The notes: generated from the sequence alone by a model not told the origin. Shown: positions 22,994 to 33,551, counted from the stretch's first letter. The stretch is DNA of 64,000 nucleotides from Vibrio gangliei (GCF_026001925.1 NZ_AP021869.1:2294001-2358000), one strand, 5' to 3'. Translations and numbers: made by a program.

Positions 22994-24252
22994 TGAGTGC
23001 TATCGTTTCACTAGCTTGGAAAAGCCTACTTAACCGAAAAACCACCGCGTTCTTGACCATTTTAACGGTCGCCATTTCCGTCATTCTGCTGCTCGGTGTT
23101 GAAAAAATCCGAACTCAGGCCAAAAGCAGTTTTGCCAATACCATTTCCAATACCGACCTCATTGTCGGTGCACGCTCTGGCAACATTAATCTATTGCTTT
23201 ATTCTGTATTTCGTATCGGTAATGCCACTAACAACATCGATTGGCGCAGCTACCAAGAAATCGCTCACTTACCCCAAGTCAAATGGTCAATTCCTATCTC
23301 ATTAGGTGATTCTCACCGTGGTTTTCGGGTAATGGGGACCAACCAAGATTATTTTTCGTTTTACCAATATGGCAGCAAGCAACAGCTGAACTTTGCTCAG
23401 GGTAAAGCTTTTAACGGTTTATTTGATGCGGTGATCGGCGCGGATGTCGCCAAAACCCTCAACTATCATGTCGGTGATAAAATCGTTATTGCACACGGCA
23501 TCAGCGATAAGTCATTTACTCGCCATAAGAATTTGCCCTTCACCATTGTGGGCATCTTGTCGCCCACTGGTACGCCTGTAGATAAAACCGTCCATGTCTC
23601 ATTAGGCGCGATTGAAGCTATCCACGTTGGATGGGAATCCGGCGCTCACCTTGGTCACACACCTTCAGCTGACGAGTTAAAGAAACAGCAATTTGAACCT
23701 AAGCAAATTACGGCATTTATGCTTGGATTGAACAGCAAAATTCAAACCTTCATGCTGCAACGACAAATCAATAATTACAGTAAAGAACCATTAAGTGCGA
23801 TTTTACCCGGCATTGCTTTAAGTGAGTTATGGGGAATGATGTCAGTCGCAGAACAAGCGCTTTTGGTGATTTCTAGCTTTGTTGTGGTTGCTGGCTTACT
23901 TGGTATGTTAACCAGCTTACTAACCGGCTTGAATGAAAGGCGTCGAGAGATGGCCATTTTACGTGCGATGGGCGCACAACCAAAACACATTTTCTTACTA
24001 TTAATCAGCGAAGCCAGCCTTCTAACAGCATTGGGGATAGCAGCTGGCACCGCAGGTCTTTACCTCGTCCTCGCGGGCGCAGCCCCCCTCATCGAACATC
24101 AATATGGCATAAAGATAGCGCTCAATGGTTTAACTCATCACGACCTTATGTTACTTCTATTGGTTCAATGTGCTGGTATAATCATTGGGTTAGTGCCTGC
24201 ATTGAAGGCTTACCGCCATTCTATTGTTGATGGTATGACGATTAAGGTATAA
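22993..24252 (+). CDS. FtsX-like (MacB-type) ABC permease
   Basis: A 419-residue membrane protein with one N-terminal helix (about 18-35), a large periplasmic domain and three C-terminal helices at about 290-315, 340-365 and 385-405. The FtsX signature GLNERRREMAILRAMGAQ marks the family. This architecture is typical of mechanotransmission transporters rather than channel-forming importers, so how it aids zinc uptake is unclear. Partner of the ATPase upstream; the next gene starts 2 bp later. Confidence 0.87.
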   Translation: MSAIVSLAWKSLLNRKTTAFLTILTVAISVILLLGVEKIRTQAKSSFANTISNTDLIVGARSGNINLLLYSVFRIGNATNNIDWRSYQEIAHLPQVKWSIPISLGDSHRGFRVMGTNQDYFSFYQYGSKQQLNFAQGKAFNGLFDAVIGADVAKTLNYHVGDKIVIAHGISDKSFTRHKNLPFTIVGILSPTGTPVDKTVHVSLGAIEAIHVGWESGAHLGHTPSADELKKQQFEPKQITAFMLGLNSKIQTFMLQRQINNYSKEPLSAILPGIALSELWGMMSVAEQALLVISSFVVVAGLLGMLTSLLTGLNERRREMAILRAMGAQPKHIFLLLISEASLLTALGIAAGTAGLYLVLAGAAPLIEHQYGIKIALNGLTHHDLMLLLLVQCAGIIIGLVPALKAYRHSIVDGMTIKV

Positions 24253-24254
24253 AC

Positions 24255-24791
24255 ATGCAACGAATTTCATTGTCTTCTCGCTTCATTTTGTCTGGATTAT
24301 TGTGGAGCGCATTACTGCTTTTAACCACCAATATGCCTGTTGTACATGCTAATGAAAGCAAAGAAGCGCTAAAGCTAGATTGGATTGATTTAGTCCCAGT
24401 TGATGAACAGAAAAACTTCGACAAGCTCGGCATGCCAGCACCAGGTGGGCATGAAGGCGGTGCTGCAAAACAAAATTTGATTGGCAATACTCGCCCGGAA
24501 CTAAACCATAGCTATGTGAAAATCCCAGGGTTCGTGATCCCTTTAGAAGGCGATGAAAATACCATTACTGAGTTCTTATTAGTGCCGTATTTCGGCGCTT
24601 GTATTCACGTGCCACCACCACCTCCCAACCAAATCATTTACGTAAAATTCCCTAAAGGCGCTCCAGTGCAACAATTGTGGGATGTCGTCTATGTGATCGG
24701 CACATTAGAAACGCAAGTGCTCGATCATGAGTTAGCGCAGACGGGCTACACTTTGCAGGGTGAATCGATTGAAGAATACGATGATCAATAA
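24255..24791 (+). CDS. DUF3299 family periplasmic protein
   Basis: A 178-residue protein with an N-terminal signal (SGLLWSALLLLTTNMPVVHA) and the conserved DUF3299 region: SYVKIPGFVIPLEGDE, then LVPYFGACIHVPPPPPNQ. The single cysteine and histidine in GACIHVPPPP are typical of the family. Last gene of the Zur-controlled operon. DUF3299 genes accompany FtsX-type transporters and DUF2796 proteins in related bacteria, so a shared role in zinc uptake is likely. Confidence 0.85.
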   Translation: MQRISLSSRFILSGLLWSALLLLTTNMPVVHANESKEALKLDWIDLVPVDEQKNFDKLGMPAPGGHEGGAAKQNLIGNTRPELNHSYVKIPGFVIPLEGDENTITEFLLVPYFGACIHVPPPPPNQIIYVKFPKGAPVQQLWDVVYVIGTLETQVLDHELAQTGYTLQGESIEEYDDQ

Positions 24792-24816
24792 CGACTAACA
24801 CTATGATTGATATAAG

Positions 24817-24847
24817 CAAAAAGGAGCACATCAAGCGCTCCTTTTTG
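24817..24847 (+). terminator. Terminator of the zinc uptake operon
   Basis: CAAAAAGGAGC (24817-24827) pairs with GCTCCTTTTTG (24837-24847), an 11-bp stem with a 9-nt loop and T-rich 3' arm followed by TTTT. It lies 26 nt after the DUF3299 stop and 60 bp before the convergent cysC end. Confidence 0.88.
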
Positions 24848-24908
24848 TTTTATTGTTCAGCTTGTTCTTGCTAGGCTTGTTCTTGATAACCTTAAGCAAT
24901 TGATTGAC

Positions 24909-25538
24909 CTAAGCAATAATGCCTTTTTCACGTAAGGTGTGCAGGCATTGCTCCACCAGCCCACTCAACGCTATTTCTCCAGCCGGTAAGTCAATGTCAG
25001 GATTCAGTGGCACTTCATATTCTGAATCAATACCGGTGAAGTTGGCAATTTCCCCTGCGCGCGCCTTCTTATATAAACCTTTAGGATCGCGTTGCTCACA
25101 CACTTCTAGAGGGGCATTCACAAACACTTCAATAAATTCCCCTTGAGGCAATAAATCACGCACCATTTGTCGCTCTGCTCGATGAGGCGAAATGAAAGCC
25201 GATAACACAATTAGCCCCGCATCCGCCATCAACTTCGCTAATTCACCAATACGGCGAATATTTTCGCGTCGGTCTTGAGACGAAAATCCTAAATCACTGC
25301 ACAAACCATGACGAACATTATCACCATCCAGCAAATACGTGTGATACCCCAACTGGGTCAATTCACTTTCTAACGCACCTGCCACCGTTGATTTTCCAGC
25401 GCCAGATAAACCAGTAAACCACAATACAGCAGGTTTTTGCTTTTTCAGCTCTGCGCGAGTTTGCTTGGTCACTTGATGTTGATGCCAAATCACATTTTCA
25501 TCTTTGTTTACTACGGTCATATAAGAATCCATCCTCAT
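24909..25538 (-). CDS. cysC: Adenylylsulfate kinase CysC
   Basis: Phosphorylates APS to PAPS, the substrate of CysH. P-loop GLSGAGKST is at about 43-51, and the conserved [16 protein letters not shown] holds the phosphoryl-transfer serine. Length is 209 residues from the ATG at 25538; E. coli CysC aligns from the downstream ATG at 25520 ([10 protein letters not shown]), so the first six residues are doubtful. Last gene of cobA-cysD-cysN-SLC13-cysC, 90 bp after the carrier gene. Confidence 0.95.
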   Translation of the reverse strand: MRMDSYMTVVNKDENVIWHQHQVTKQTRAELKKQKPAVLWFTGLSGAGKSTVAGALESELTQLGYHTYLLDGDNVRHGLCSDLGFSSQDRRENIRRIGELAKLMADAGLIVLSAFISPHRAERQMVRDLLPQGEFIEVFVNAPLEVCEQRDPKGLYKKARAGEIANFTGIDSEYEVPLNPDIDLPAGEIALSGLVEQCLHTLREKGIIA

Positions 25539-25628
25539 GGCTTTATATCCCCTTAGTCGTTGAAACGATAGCGTTGTTAATTGGTCTTCATTCGCTTCAC
25601 TGCAATGACTTTGGGTAGAACTAAAATA

Positions 25629-27353
25629 TTAAAAAGGGAAAAAATACGGGATTAAAGTGAGTGTCACCACGGAATACACAACCGAAATAGGCACGCCCAC
25701 TTTTACAAAATCACTAATACGATAATTACCTACGCTGTAAACCAATAAGTTGGTCTGATAGCCGTACGGCGAAATAAAACTGGCACTGGCGCCAAATAAA
25801 ACGGCCATAATAAACGGCATAGGATCAACGCCATAGCCCACAGCCATGCTATAACCAAGCGGAAAAGCTAATGCCGCCGCGGCATTATTGGTAATCAGTT
25901 CGGTTAATAACAAGGTGAGTAAGTAGGTGGCAATTAAAGCGCCCATTGGGCCAGAGCCATTAAATAAGTAAATAAACAAATCACCGATTGACTTTGATAA
26001 GCCTGAAGACATCATCAACTGCGCCAAACACAAGGCAGAGCCCACGATCATGACAATATCAATCGGAAAGCGGCGTCGTAACTCATTAATACCGATGGCT
26101 CCCATCGCCAACATCACCACAAGATAAGCCGCTAAACCTTTAATAATGGGGATCATTCCCAACAAGGAAAAAACAATCACGCCAGCAAAACCAAGTAACA
26201 CCAACGCGGATTTTTTGAAATCGAGCTTGGCACTTGAATCAAGATCATTAATCAGAACAAACTCTTTATTATTAGTTTGTCTGGCGCTTTGAAAGCCCTT
26301 ACCCGGTACCAAAACCAAGGTATCGCCAGCGGCAAGCTTGATATTCCCTAGCCCACCTTCCAAACGCTCATGCCCTCGGCGGATCGCTACCACCACGGCA
26401 TCAAAGCGATCGCGAAATTGGCTCGACTTTAACGTCTTATTACAGATCGATGAGGATTGGCTCACCACCACTTCAATAAAACTTTGCCCGTTAAGGTGAT
26501 GCTGTCCAAACAAGGTGATCCCAGGGATCTCTTGGAGAGTGGCAACGCTTTCCACATCACCACAAAATAGCAAGCGATCGTTTTCTAACAAAATAAGATC
26601 CGGCGTCACCGAAGGCATCGTCACCTCATCTCGAATCACTTCAGCAAGAAACAGCTTACGCAAAGCACGTAAATTATTTTGCGCAATACTTTGCCCAATC
26701 AGAGGCGAGCCAGACTCAATTTTGGCTTCAAGAAAATAAGGAAGATCATCTTGCTCGTTGACATCGCTGTGCGGCAATACATAACTCAAAGGGATCAACA
26801 CCACCACACCAACCAACAAAATTGCGAGTCCTATGTATGTTGGTGCGAAGAAACCTAAACTCGGTAGCCCAGCATCAACCACAAAACTATTAATGATCAA
26901 GTTAGTCGATGTGCCAATAAGAGTTAATGTACCCCCTAAGATCGCCGCATAAGATAACGGAATCAATAAACGAGAAGGGGCATGAGATTGGTTACGCTTG
27001 ATCGCGCCAATCAAAGACACCACAACCGCGGTATTATTGGTAAAAGACGATAGGAATGCGGTAGATAAACCCAGTTTTGCCACCACAGAGCCCAAGCGCC
27101 CAGAAGAAATATGGCGACTGATCCAACTGATCAAACGCGTTTTCTCCAGTGCGCAAGAAGCTAAGATCAACAACACTAAAGTCAGTAATGACGAGTTAGT
27201 AAAATTTTTCGCTAAGCCATCAAGATCCACCGCTCCGGTCATAAAAGCCACCAGAGCGGCGGTAGCGAAAATAAAGCTCGGTTTCACTTTGGTGAAGATC
27301 AAACTGCCAATAATGGCGATCAACAGCAGTAACACAAACCATTTTTCCAACAT
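25629..27353 (-). CDS. SLC13 family permease with RCK_C domains, probable sulfate carrier
   Basis: A 574-residue membrane protein of the divalent anion:Na+ symporter type. About ten helices are split by a cytosolic insert at about 205-375 that resembles two RCK_C (TrkA-C) domains (SFIEVVVSQSSSICNKTLKS; LAAGDTLVLVPG). SFTNNTAVVV and LITNNAAAAL are the paired NNT/NNA anion-binding signatures. The start at 27353 has GGTGGAG 6 nt upstream; an ATG at 27368 is less likely. Its place between cysN and cysC points to sulfate as substrate; that is inference. Confidence 0.88.
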   Translation of the reverse strand: MLEKWFVLLLLIAIIGSLIFTKVKPSFIFATAALVAFMTGAVDLDGLAKNFTNSSLLTLVLLILASCALEKTRLISWISRHISSGRLGSVVAKLGLSTAFLSSFTNNTAVVVSLIGAIKRNQSHAPSRLLIPLSYAAILGGTLTLIGTSTNLIINSFVVDAGLPSLGFFAPTYIGLAILLVGVVVLIPLSYVLPHSDVNEQDDLPYFLEAKIESGSPLIGQSIAQNNLRALRKLFLAEVIRDEVTMPSVTPDLILLENDRLLFCGDVESVATLQEIPGITLFGQHHLNGQSFIEVVVSQSSSICNKTLKSSQFRDRFDAVVVAIRRGHERLEGGLGNIKLAAGDTLVLVPGKGFQSARQTNNKEFVLINDLDSSAKLDFKKSALVLLGFAGVIVFSLLGMIPIIKGLAAYLVVMLAMGAIGINELRRRFPIDIVMIVGSALCLAQLMMSSGLSKSIGDLFIYLFNGSGPMGALIATYLLTLLLTELITNNAAAALAFPLGYSMAVGYGVDPMPFIMAVLFGASASFISPYGYQTNLLVYSVGNYRISDFVKVGVPISVVYSVVTLTLIPYFFPF

Positions 27354-27377
27354 GGCATTCTCCACCATTTCCGAGCG

Positions 27378-28829
27378 TTAGTGTTTTTCGTCTGCTTGAT
27401 TAGCTTGGAAAAGTTGACTGATGTCCTTCGCTTCCCAATGTGGGAAATGCTTACGGATCAAGGCATTCAATTCCACTTCAAAGCTTGATGCCTGAGGCAC
27501 TTTACCTTGCTGCTGTGTTAAACGCTCGCGCACCATGCCCGCGCCTACTGTCACGTTGGATAAACGGTCAATAATGATAAAGCCACCCGTATCCGCACAT
27601 TCGGTATATTTATCCAACGCGACGGTTTCCGTCAGGGAGATTTCACATAAACCGATACCGTTAAGCGGCAGCTCAGATGTGGCAAACTCATCCAAATTGT
27701 TGATGTCATATTGATGTTTTACCGCTTCTAATTGACCTACGGTTTTCTTACCAGCAATTTTAATGTCGTATTGACGCCCAGGTGCAAAAGGCTGATCCGT
27801 CATCCACACCACATCGGCAAGAAATTGATTGGTCGCTTTAATGGTCGCGCCAGCCGGCACTAACAAGTCGCCACGGCTAATATCAATTTCATCGGTCAGA
27901 GTAATCGTGACTGCTTGACCCGCACGTGCTGAATCCAAATCACCATCAAAGGTAACAATGCGTGCAACCGTCGACGTTTTCCCTGAAGGAAGAGCCGTCA
28001 CCTTATCACCAACGGCAATGGTGCCATTGGCGATAGTGCCGGCAAAACCACGGAAATCTAAATTTGGACGATTCACGTATTGCACCGGTAAACGGAACTC
28101 ACCTTGAGTGTGCTCTTGGCTTAAATCAATATCTTCCAAAATTTGCAGTAAAGGCTGACCTTGGTACCAAGCTAGATTTTGCGTTTGATCCACCACGTTA
28201 TCGCCTTCTAAGGCTGAAATCGGGATCAATTGAATATTGATGTCTGGATTTAAGTTTTTAGCAAACTCTAAGTATTGAGCACGGATCTCTTCAAAGCGTT
28301 GCTGAGAATAATCCACGAGATCCATTTTGTTGACCGCCACAACAAAGTGACGAATACCGAGTAAACTCGAAATAAATGAATGTCGACGAGTTTGATCGAG
28401 TACACCTTTACGTGCATCAATCAAAATTACGGCCACATCACAAGTAGAGGCTCCAGTTGCCATGTTACGCGTGTATTGCTCATGCCCTGGGGTATCCGCA
28501 ATAATAAATTTACGCTTCTTGGTCGAGAAATAGCGATAAGCGACATCAATGGTAATGCCTTGTTCACGTTCAGCTTGTAGGCCGTCCACCAACAGTGCGA
28601 GATCTGGGCGCTCACCGGTCGTGCCGACACGCTGGCTATCGTTATTCACTGCTGCAAGCTGATCTTCATAAATTTGTTTCGAATCGTGTAGCAGGCGACC
28701 AATAAGCGTACTTTTGCCATCATCAACCGAGCCACAGGTTAAAAATCGCATTAATGATTTGTATTGATGCTGAGTCAAGTAACCTTCGATGCCTAATTCA
28801 GCTAATTCAGCTTCAACAACTGCGTTCAT
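27378..28829 (-). CDS. cysN: Sulfate adenylyltransferase subunit 1 CysN (GTPase)
   Basis: GTPase subunit that drives ATP sulfurylase. G1 is GSVDDGKST (33-41), G3 is [12 protein letters not shown], and G4 is NKMD, followed by EF-Tu-like beta-barrel domains. 483 residues; no CysC fusion, since cysC is separate. Follows cysD by 33 bp in the same operon and is followed by the SLC13 carrier gene. Confidence 0.97.
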   Translation of the reverse strand: MNAVVEAELAELGIEGYLTQHQYKSLMRFLTCGSVDDGKSTLIGRLLHDSKQIYEDQLAAVNNDSQRVGTTGERPDLALLVDGLQAEREQGITIDVAYRYFSTKKRKFIIADTPGHEQYTRNMATGASTCDVAVILIDARKGVLDQTRRHSFISSLLGIRHFVVAVNKMDLVDYSQQRFEEIRAQYLEFAKNLNPDINIQLIPISALEGDNVVDQTQNLAWYQGQPLLQILEDIDLSQEHTQGEFRLPVQYVNRPNLDFRGFAGTIANGTIAVGDKVTALPSGKTSTVARIVTFDGDLDSARAGQAVTITLTDEIDISRGDLLVPAGATIKATNQFLADVVWMTDQPFAPGRQYDIKIAGKKTVGQLEAVKHQYDINNLDEFATSELPLNGIGLCEISLTETVALDKYTECADTGGFIIIDRLSNVTVGAGMVRERLTQQQGKVPQASSFEVELNALIRKHFPHWEAKDISQLFQANQADEKH

Positions 28830-28862
28830 AATAAAATCCTTTTGATATCGTTAATTACCTGA

Positions 28863-29771
28863 TTAGAAATAACCTTGACGCTTTTTCAATTCCATCGATC
28901 CTGATTGATCGTGGTCGATCGCTCGACCTTGACGCTCACTCGATGTCGCAACCAACATTTCTTGAATAATTTCAGGTAAGGTAGAAGCTTGTGATTCAAT
29001 CGCGCCAGTGAGTGGATAGCAGCCTAGAGTTCGGAAACGCACGCTCTTATGCTGAACTTCATCACCTTCTTCAAATTGGAAACGATCATCGTCTACCATG
29101 ATCAGCATGCCATCGCGCTCGACCACAGGACGAACCGCCGCTAAGTACAACGGAACGATTTCAATATTTTCTAGGTAGATGTATTGCCAGATATCCAATT
29201 CCGTCCAGTTTGAGAGAGGGAAAACTCGAATACTTTCACCTTTATTCACCTGGCCGTTATAAGTATGCCAAAGCTCTGGGCGTTGGTTTTTTGGATCCCA
29301 AGTGTGGTTTTTATCTCGGAATGAATACACACGCTCTTTAGCACGAGACTTTTCTTCATCACGACGTGCGCCGCCAAATGCCGCGTCAAAACCATATTTG
29401 TTCAATGCTTGCTTCAAGCCTTGAGTTTTCATGATGTCGGTGTGTTTTGATGAGCCATGTACAAATGGATTACAACCCATGGCTAACCCTTCTGGGTTTT
29501 TGTGCACCAATAAATCAAAACCGTATTTTTTGGCAGTACGATCGCGGAATTCGATCATTTCTTTAAATTTCCAATCCGTATCTACATGCAAAAGAGGAAA
29601 TGGGATTTTGCCTGGGTAAAAGGCTTTGCGAGCCAAGTGCAACATCACAGCTGAATCTTTACCAATCGAGTACATCATGACTGGATTATCAAACTCGGCT
29701 GCCACTTCACGGATAATATGGATACTCTCCGCTTCCAGTTGCTGTAAGTGTGTTAAACGTTCTTGTTCCAT
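28863..29771 (-). CDS. cysD: Sulfate adenylyltransferase subunit 2 CysD
   Basis: Catalytic subunit that makes APS from ATP and sulfate. The PP-loop SIGKDS is at 35-40 and the conserved [15 protein letters not shown] and the C-terminal [15 protein letters not shown] tail are present. 302 residues, the usual family length. Operon: cobA, 79-bp gap, cysD, 33-bp gap, cysN. Confidence 0.97.
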   Translation of the reverse strand: MEQERLTHLQQLEAESIHIIREVAAEFDNPVMMYSIGKDSAVMLHLARKAFYPGKIPFPLLHVDTDWKFKEMIEFRDRTAKKYGFDLLVHKNPEGLAMGCNPFVHGSSKHTDIMKTQGLKQALNKYGFDAAFGGARRDEEKSRAKERVYSFRDKNHTWDPKNQRPELWHTYNGQVNKGESIRVFPLSNWTELDIWQYIYLENIEIVPLYLAAVRPVVERDGMLIMVDDDRFQFEEGDEVQHKSVRFRTLGCYPLTGAIESQASTLPEIIQEMLVATSSERQGRAIDHDQSGSMELKKRQGYF

Positions 29772-29850
29772 GATTTCTATCCTTTGTGCACAGAATGCTT
29801 TTCTAAAATTAAATACTTTTCTAAGTTAAGAACTCGGAATCGGAGTGCGA

Positions 29851-30732
29851 TTAAACGGCAATCGAATTTTCGACTTGAACATGATTCGGACTCTCGCCAA
29901 ACCAAGACAAAGTAGAGGCCAATTTCACCACTTCACCAATCACGATTAACGATGGTGACTGAGCGTCTTCCGCTAGAGTGGCGAGATCAGCTAATGTCCC
30001 GATAAAGACTTTTTGTTGTGCTTGCGTACCACGTTCAATGATGGCAATCGGCGTGGTTAATGCGCGTCCATGCTCAATCAATTGCTGCTGAATATAGGTG
30101 GACTTCATCAAGCCCATATAAATCACCAGTGTTTGATTTCCTCGCGCCAACGTAGACCAATCCATCTGGTCACGCTCTGATTTTAAATGGCCAGTAATGA
30201 ACATGGCGGACTGGGCATAATCACGATGAGTTAACGGGATGCCAGCGTAAGCGGTTGCTCCCGCCGCTGCAGTAATACCTGGGATAACCTCAAATCGAAT
30301 GCCCGCTTGAGCCAGCACTTCAAGTTCTTCCCCGCCACGCCCAAAGATAAAAGGATCCCCACCTTTAATCCGCGCAACTTTGTAACCTTGCTGCGCAAAA
30401 TCCACTAATAGCTGATTGGTTTTATCCTGCGGAACACTATGGTGTCCGGCCCGTTTCCCAACACAGACCAAAATAGTGGAGTCAGGGATCAACGCCATGA
30501 TGTCATCAGACACCAAGTAGTCATATAAAACGACATCAGCTTGTTGTAGATAAGACAAGGCTTTAACCGTCAGCAATTCTGCATCCCCCGGTCCTGCACC
30601 AATCAACGCTACTTGTCCTGACACTAAGCGGCTTTTTACCACCTTGCTTGGCAATGTCAGCGCATCTTGTCGGACCGTGTTTTGTCTGTTTATCGGAAAC
30701 CTTGCGATCGTATCCATACTAATCCGCTTCAT
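29851..30732 (-). CDS. cobA: Uroporphyrinogen-III C-methyltransferase CobA
   Basis: SAM-dependent methylation of uroporphyrinogen III to precorrin-2, the first step to the siroheme used by Cys[16 protein letters not shown] (41-55) and [14 protein letters not shown] are the SAM-binding motifs of the family. 293 residues with a 40-residue N-terminal extension, and no CysG-type fused dehydrogenase/ferrochelatase part. First gene of the cysDNC operon, so siroheme supply is tied to sulfate activation. Start 30732 or 30717; neither has a strong ribosome binding site. Confidence 0.93.
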   Translation of the reverse strand: MKRISMDTIARFPINRQNTVRQDALTLPSKVVKSRLVSGQVALIGAGPGDAELLTVKALSYLQQADVVLYDYLVSDDIMALIPDSTILVCVGKRAGHHSVPQDKTNQLLVDFAQQGYKVARIKGGDPFIFGRGGEELEVLAQAGIRFEVIPGITAAAGATAYAGIPLTHRDYAQSAMFITGHLKSERDQMDWSTLARGNQTLVIYMGLMKSTYIQQQLIEHGRALTTPIAIIERGTQAQQKVFIGTLADLATLAEDAQSPSLIVIGEVVKLASTLSWFGESPNHVQVENSIAV

Positions 30733-30957
30733 CCTTCGTACTTAACTGCAGTGATTAATTCACAACCTGATGTTCAATTGATAGCCATTATGACCATCCA
30801 CTTGCCTTAGCTGAAATTCTAAAATTTCATTTTTTATTCGAATAACTGCTAAGAGAAAATCACCAAGATAAATAGTGGTTAACAACAAGTACGGAATACT
30901 TGACTCATTTTGATAAGGGATTATGTTAAGCAAAACGTTATTTAATAGGCAGGAAGT
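30733..30957. other. Divergent region cobA/elaA (225 bp)
   Basis: Contains the promoter of the cobA-cysDN-SLC13-cysC operon and that of elaA. It is A/T-rich. A CysB site is expected on the cobA side, but the CysB motif is too loose to place by eye. No gene or RNA seen. Confidence 0.5.
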
Positions 30958-31422
30958 ATGTCCAACTCGATTCAATGGCACTGTAAATCATTCCAACAAC
31001 TGAGCACGCAAGAGCTGTATCAATTACTTAAATTAAGAGTTGATGTCTTTGTGGTCGAACAAACCTGCCCATACCCAGAATTAGATGGCAAAGATTGTTT
31101 GGATGGCGTGTACCAATTACTCGGATACCAAGATGATCAGTTGGTCGCTTGCTCACGTTTATTAGCTGCGGGGGTAAGTTTTGACACCGTAAGTATCGGG
31201 CGAGTCGCAACACTAGCTAGCGCGAGAGGACATGGTTTAGGGCATCAATTGATGCAAACCTCCATCGAGGCTTGTCAAAAAATTTGGGGAGATGTTGAGA
31301 TTACCATTGGTGCACAAGCTCACTTGGAAGTCTATTACGGCAAGCATGGGTTTCAAAAAATCTCAGAGGAATACTTGGAAGATGGTATTCCTCATATTGA
31401 TATGGCGAGGGCGGTCGCTTAG
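30958..31422 (+). CDS. elaA: GNAT acetyltransferase, ElaA family
   Basis: A 154-residue protein. LYQLLKLRVDVFVVEQTCPYPELDGKD near the N-terminus is the ElaA hallmark, and the acetyl-CoA loop appears as IGRVATLASARGHGLGHQLM (R/Q-x-x-G-x-G/A type). YYGKHGFQ is the usual C-terminal GNAT strand. The acceptor is not known. AGGAAG precedes the ATG. Divergent from cobA and convergent with the OapA-like gene. Confidence 0.92.
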   Translation: MSNSIQWHCKSFQQLSTQELYQLLKLRVDVFVVEQTCPYPELDGKDCLDGVYQLLGYQDDQLVACSRLLAAGVSFDTVSIGRVATLASARGHGLGHQLMQTSIEACQKIWGDVEITIGAQAHLEVYYGKHGFQKISEEYLEDGIPHIDMARAVA

Positions 31423-31483
31423 CGAACCCCCACAGATACACGATTAATTAACGTTTAGTATGATTCGTTTGAATCGAAGCGCA

Positions 31484-32128
31484 CTAATTTGAGCTACGGT
31501 AAAAGCCACCACTGTCTAATCGGAAGAACATGACTGCGCTCTCTTCTTTTTCGATTCGTAACATAACCAGTTCACCACGGTTATTTAATCGAAAACGGAC
31601 TAACTGTCCGGCTTTGATGTGACTTAATGGCTTGTCTTTACCTTGCACTTCAAGCAATTGAGTTAAATCAGACAGAGGTAAATCATTATTACGGAAAACC
31701 TGAGATAAAGTATCGCCCTTCTGTACCGTATAGTCATGCCAAGGCTCAGGGCCAGCGTCATTGCTCACCTTACGCTTAGGTTGCTCTTCTTCGGCTTGAG
31801 GTCCACTGACTTGAACGCGCTTCTCATTGTTATCAACTTTAGGCTTTGGCTTGGTAGCATTGGTTTCTTCACCGTTTATGATCAGTGGCACGGCCATACG
31901 TGAAGGTTCTGCGGGCTTTTTAACGATGTCCTGTACAGGCTGCTCTTTCTCTGAACTTGGCCAAATGAGTAATATAAGCACTAACGGCAATAATACCATC
32001 AAGAGTCGCTGATGGAGTTTCGGTAGCGTTTGCCAAAAATGAATAACACTTTCCACTACTTGAGATTGAATCACTTGTTCTTTCAAAGAGTGAATACGGC
32101 TCTGGTTATCTTGCTTACGTTGGTTCAC
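31484..32128 (-). CDS. ytfB: OapA/YtfB-like cell-envelope protein with LysM-like domain
   Basis: A 214-residue protein with a cytoplasmic N-terminus, one membrane helix at about 41-57 (RLLMVLLPLVLILLIW), a charged linker and a C-terminal OapA/LysM-like domain that starts HDYTVQKGDTLSQVFR. E. coli YtfB, its likely counterpart, is a peptidoglycan-binding division-associated protein and is also a neighbour of fklB. Haemophilus OapA is the namesake. Divergent from fklB over 176 bp. Confidence 0.82.
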   Translation of the reverse strand: MNQRKQDNQSRIHSLKEQVIQSQVVESVIHFWQTLPKLHQRLLMVLLPLVLILLIWPSSEKEQPVQDIVKKPAEPSRMAVPLIINGEETNATKPKPKVDNNEKRVQVSGPQAEEEQPKRKVSNDAGPEPWHDYTVQKGDTLSQVFRNNDLPLSDLTQLLEVQGKDKPLSHIKAGQLVRFRLNNRGELVMLRIEKEESAVMFFRLDSGGFYRSSN

Positions 32129-32304
32129 GTTCCATCATCCTACTTTGGTTTGCGTTAAGGATATTCAATAAACTAATCGTTTTGTCAGTATATTACAAAA
32201 TTTTACACTCCCTCGTGCTTTAGCACCATTTTCACACTCAAAGTTTCATCAAAGGATCAGAACTGCTATCCTTAGCACTTCATTTAAGCAAACAAGAGAT
32301 TCGC

Positions 32305-32925
32305 ATGTCTGACGTTAAATTAGAAACAATCGAACAAAAAGCAAGTTACGGTATTGGTCTACAAATGGGTCAACAACTTGCAGGAAGTGGCCTTGAGGGT
32401 CTGAATGTAGCGGCTATCGCGAAAGGTATCGCTACATCATTAACTGGTGACATGCCAGAAATCGAAGTTGACGAAATCAACAATGCATTACGTGAACTTC
32501 ATACTCGCGCAGAAGCACAACGTGCAGAAGCAGCCAAAGCGGCAGCGGCTGACGGTGAAGCCTTCCTAAAAGATAACGCATTGCGTTCAGAAGTTACGGT
32601 TCTAGCATCTGGTCTTCAATATGAAGTCATCACAGAAGGCGCTGGTGAGATCCCAACATCTGATAAACAAGTTCGCGTACATTACCACGGTCAATTAACT
32701 GACGGCACCGTATTTGATAGCTCAGTATCTCGTGGACAACCTGCTGAGTTCCCAGTGACCGGCGTTATCGCAGGTTGGGTTGAAGCACTTCAATTAATGC
32801 CAGTAGGTTCAAAGTGGAAGTTATACATTCCTCAAGACCTAGCCTATGGTGAGCGTGGCGCAGGTGCTGCGATCCCTCCATTTGCAGCCTTAGTATTCGA
32901 AGTTGAACTTCTAGCGATTCTATAA
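32305..32925 (+). CDS. fklB: FKBP-type peptidyl-prolyl isomerase FklB
   Basis: A 206-residue isomerase with an N-terminal helical dimerisation domain (about 1-85) and a C-terminal FKBP domain with [18 protein letters not shown] and the [23 protein letters not shown] end. No signal peptide, so cytoplasmic, unlike the lipoprotein FkpA at 54705. Neighbouring ytfB is as in E. coli. Confidence 0.94.
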   Translation: MSDVKLETIEQKASYGIGLQMGQQLAGSGLEGLNVAAIAKGIATSLTGDMPEIEVDEINNALRELHTRAEAQRAEAAKAAAADGEAFLKDNALRSEVTVLASGLQYEVITEGAGEIPTSDKQVRVHYHGQLTDGTVFDSSVSRGQPAEFPVTGVIAGWVEALQLMPVGSKWKLYIPQDLAYGERGAGAAIPPFAALVFEVELLAIL

Positions 32926-32953
32926 CAATTGTTTTTCCATTGTTAAATTCCAT

Positions 32954-32977
32954 AAAAGCAGCGATCGCTGCTTTTTT
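32954..32977 (+). terminator. Terminator of fklB
   Basis: AAAAGCAGC and GCTGCTTTT pair around GATC, and seven T residues follow. It starts 29 nt past the fklB stop. Confidence 0.88.
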
Positions 32978-33034
32978 TATATGTGAAAAAAGATTATAAC
33001 TATAAACTCGATCACAACATAAATGGATTGCGCT

Positions 33035-33499
33035 ATGAAGAAACTCGCATTAACACTTATTACAGCTAGTTTAGTTGTCTCTAGCCCGAGCTACGCCTTA
33101 TTTGGTTTAGGTGATAAAGATTCGGATACCGTCACTAGCCTGGCTGGCCAACTACAAAGTAGCTCAGAATTGGTGAATAGCCTAAAAGACCAACTTGGTG
33201 TATCGACTGAACAAGCAGCGGGCGGTGCAGGTGCATTACTTGCAATGGCCTCAAGTCAACTTTCTGGTGCTTCTGGCGAAGAATTATCAGGTTTATCATC
33301 GAATCTCAGTGGTTTATTGGAAACGGCCAAGTCAACAGGCACTAGCCTAGATAGTATGGCTGCAGTCAAAACGGCATTTGAGAAGTTAGGTCTAGATAGC
33401 TCTATGGTAGAGCAATACGTACCGATCGTATTAGATTACTTAGGTGATGAAGGCGCCAGCAGCGGACTACTCAGCTCACTAACCAGTCTTTGGAAATAA
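33035..33499 (+). CDS. DUF2780 protein, VcgC/VcgE type
   Basis: A 154-residue secreted protein of unknown function. The start at 33035 yields signal peptide MKKLALTLITASLVVSSPSYA; an ATG at 33023 would add DCA ahead of it. The mature part is rich in Ser, Gly and Leu with a GGAGALLAMASSQLSG segment and FEKLGLDSSMVEQYVPIVLDYL, typical of DUF2780. The VcgC/VcgE names come from Vibrio gene lists. It is monocistronic. Confidence 0.85.
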   Translation: MKKLALTLITASLVVSSPSYALFGLGDKDSDTVTSLAGQLQSSSELVNSLKDQLGVSTEQAAGGAGALLAMASSQLSGASGEELSGLSSNLSGLLETAKSTGTSLDSMAAVKTAFEKLGLDSSMVEQYVPIVLDYLGDEGASSGLLSSLTSLWK

Positions 33500-33520
33500 A
33501 TCGACTATATTAACTTAGAA

Positions 33521-33551
33521 TGTGGAGCTGGTGAGACATGCTAGCACCACA
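33521..33551 (+). other. Hairpin after the DUF2780 gene
   Basis: TGTGGAGCTGG (33521-33531) pairs with CTAGCACCACA (33541-33551) with one mismatch and one G-U pair. It lies 21 nt past the stop. It has no T tract, so it may stabilise the mRNA end or be a weak terminator. Confidence 0.4.
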
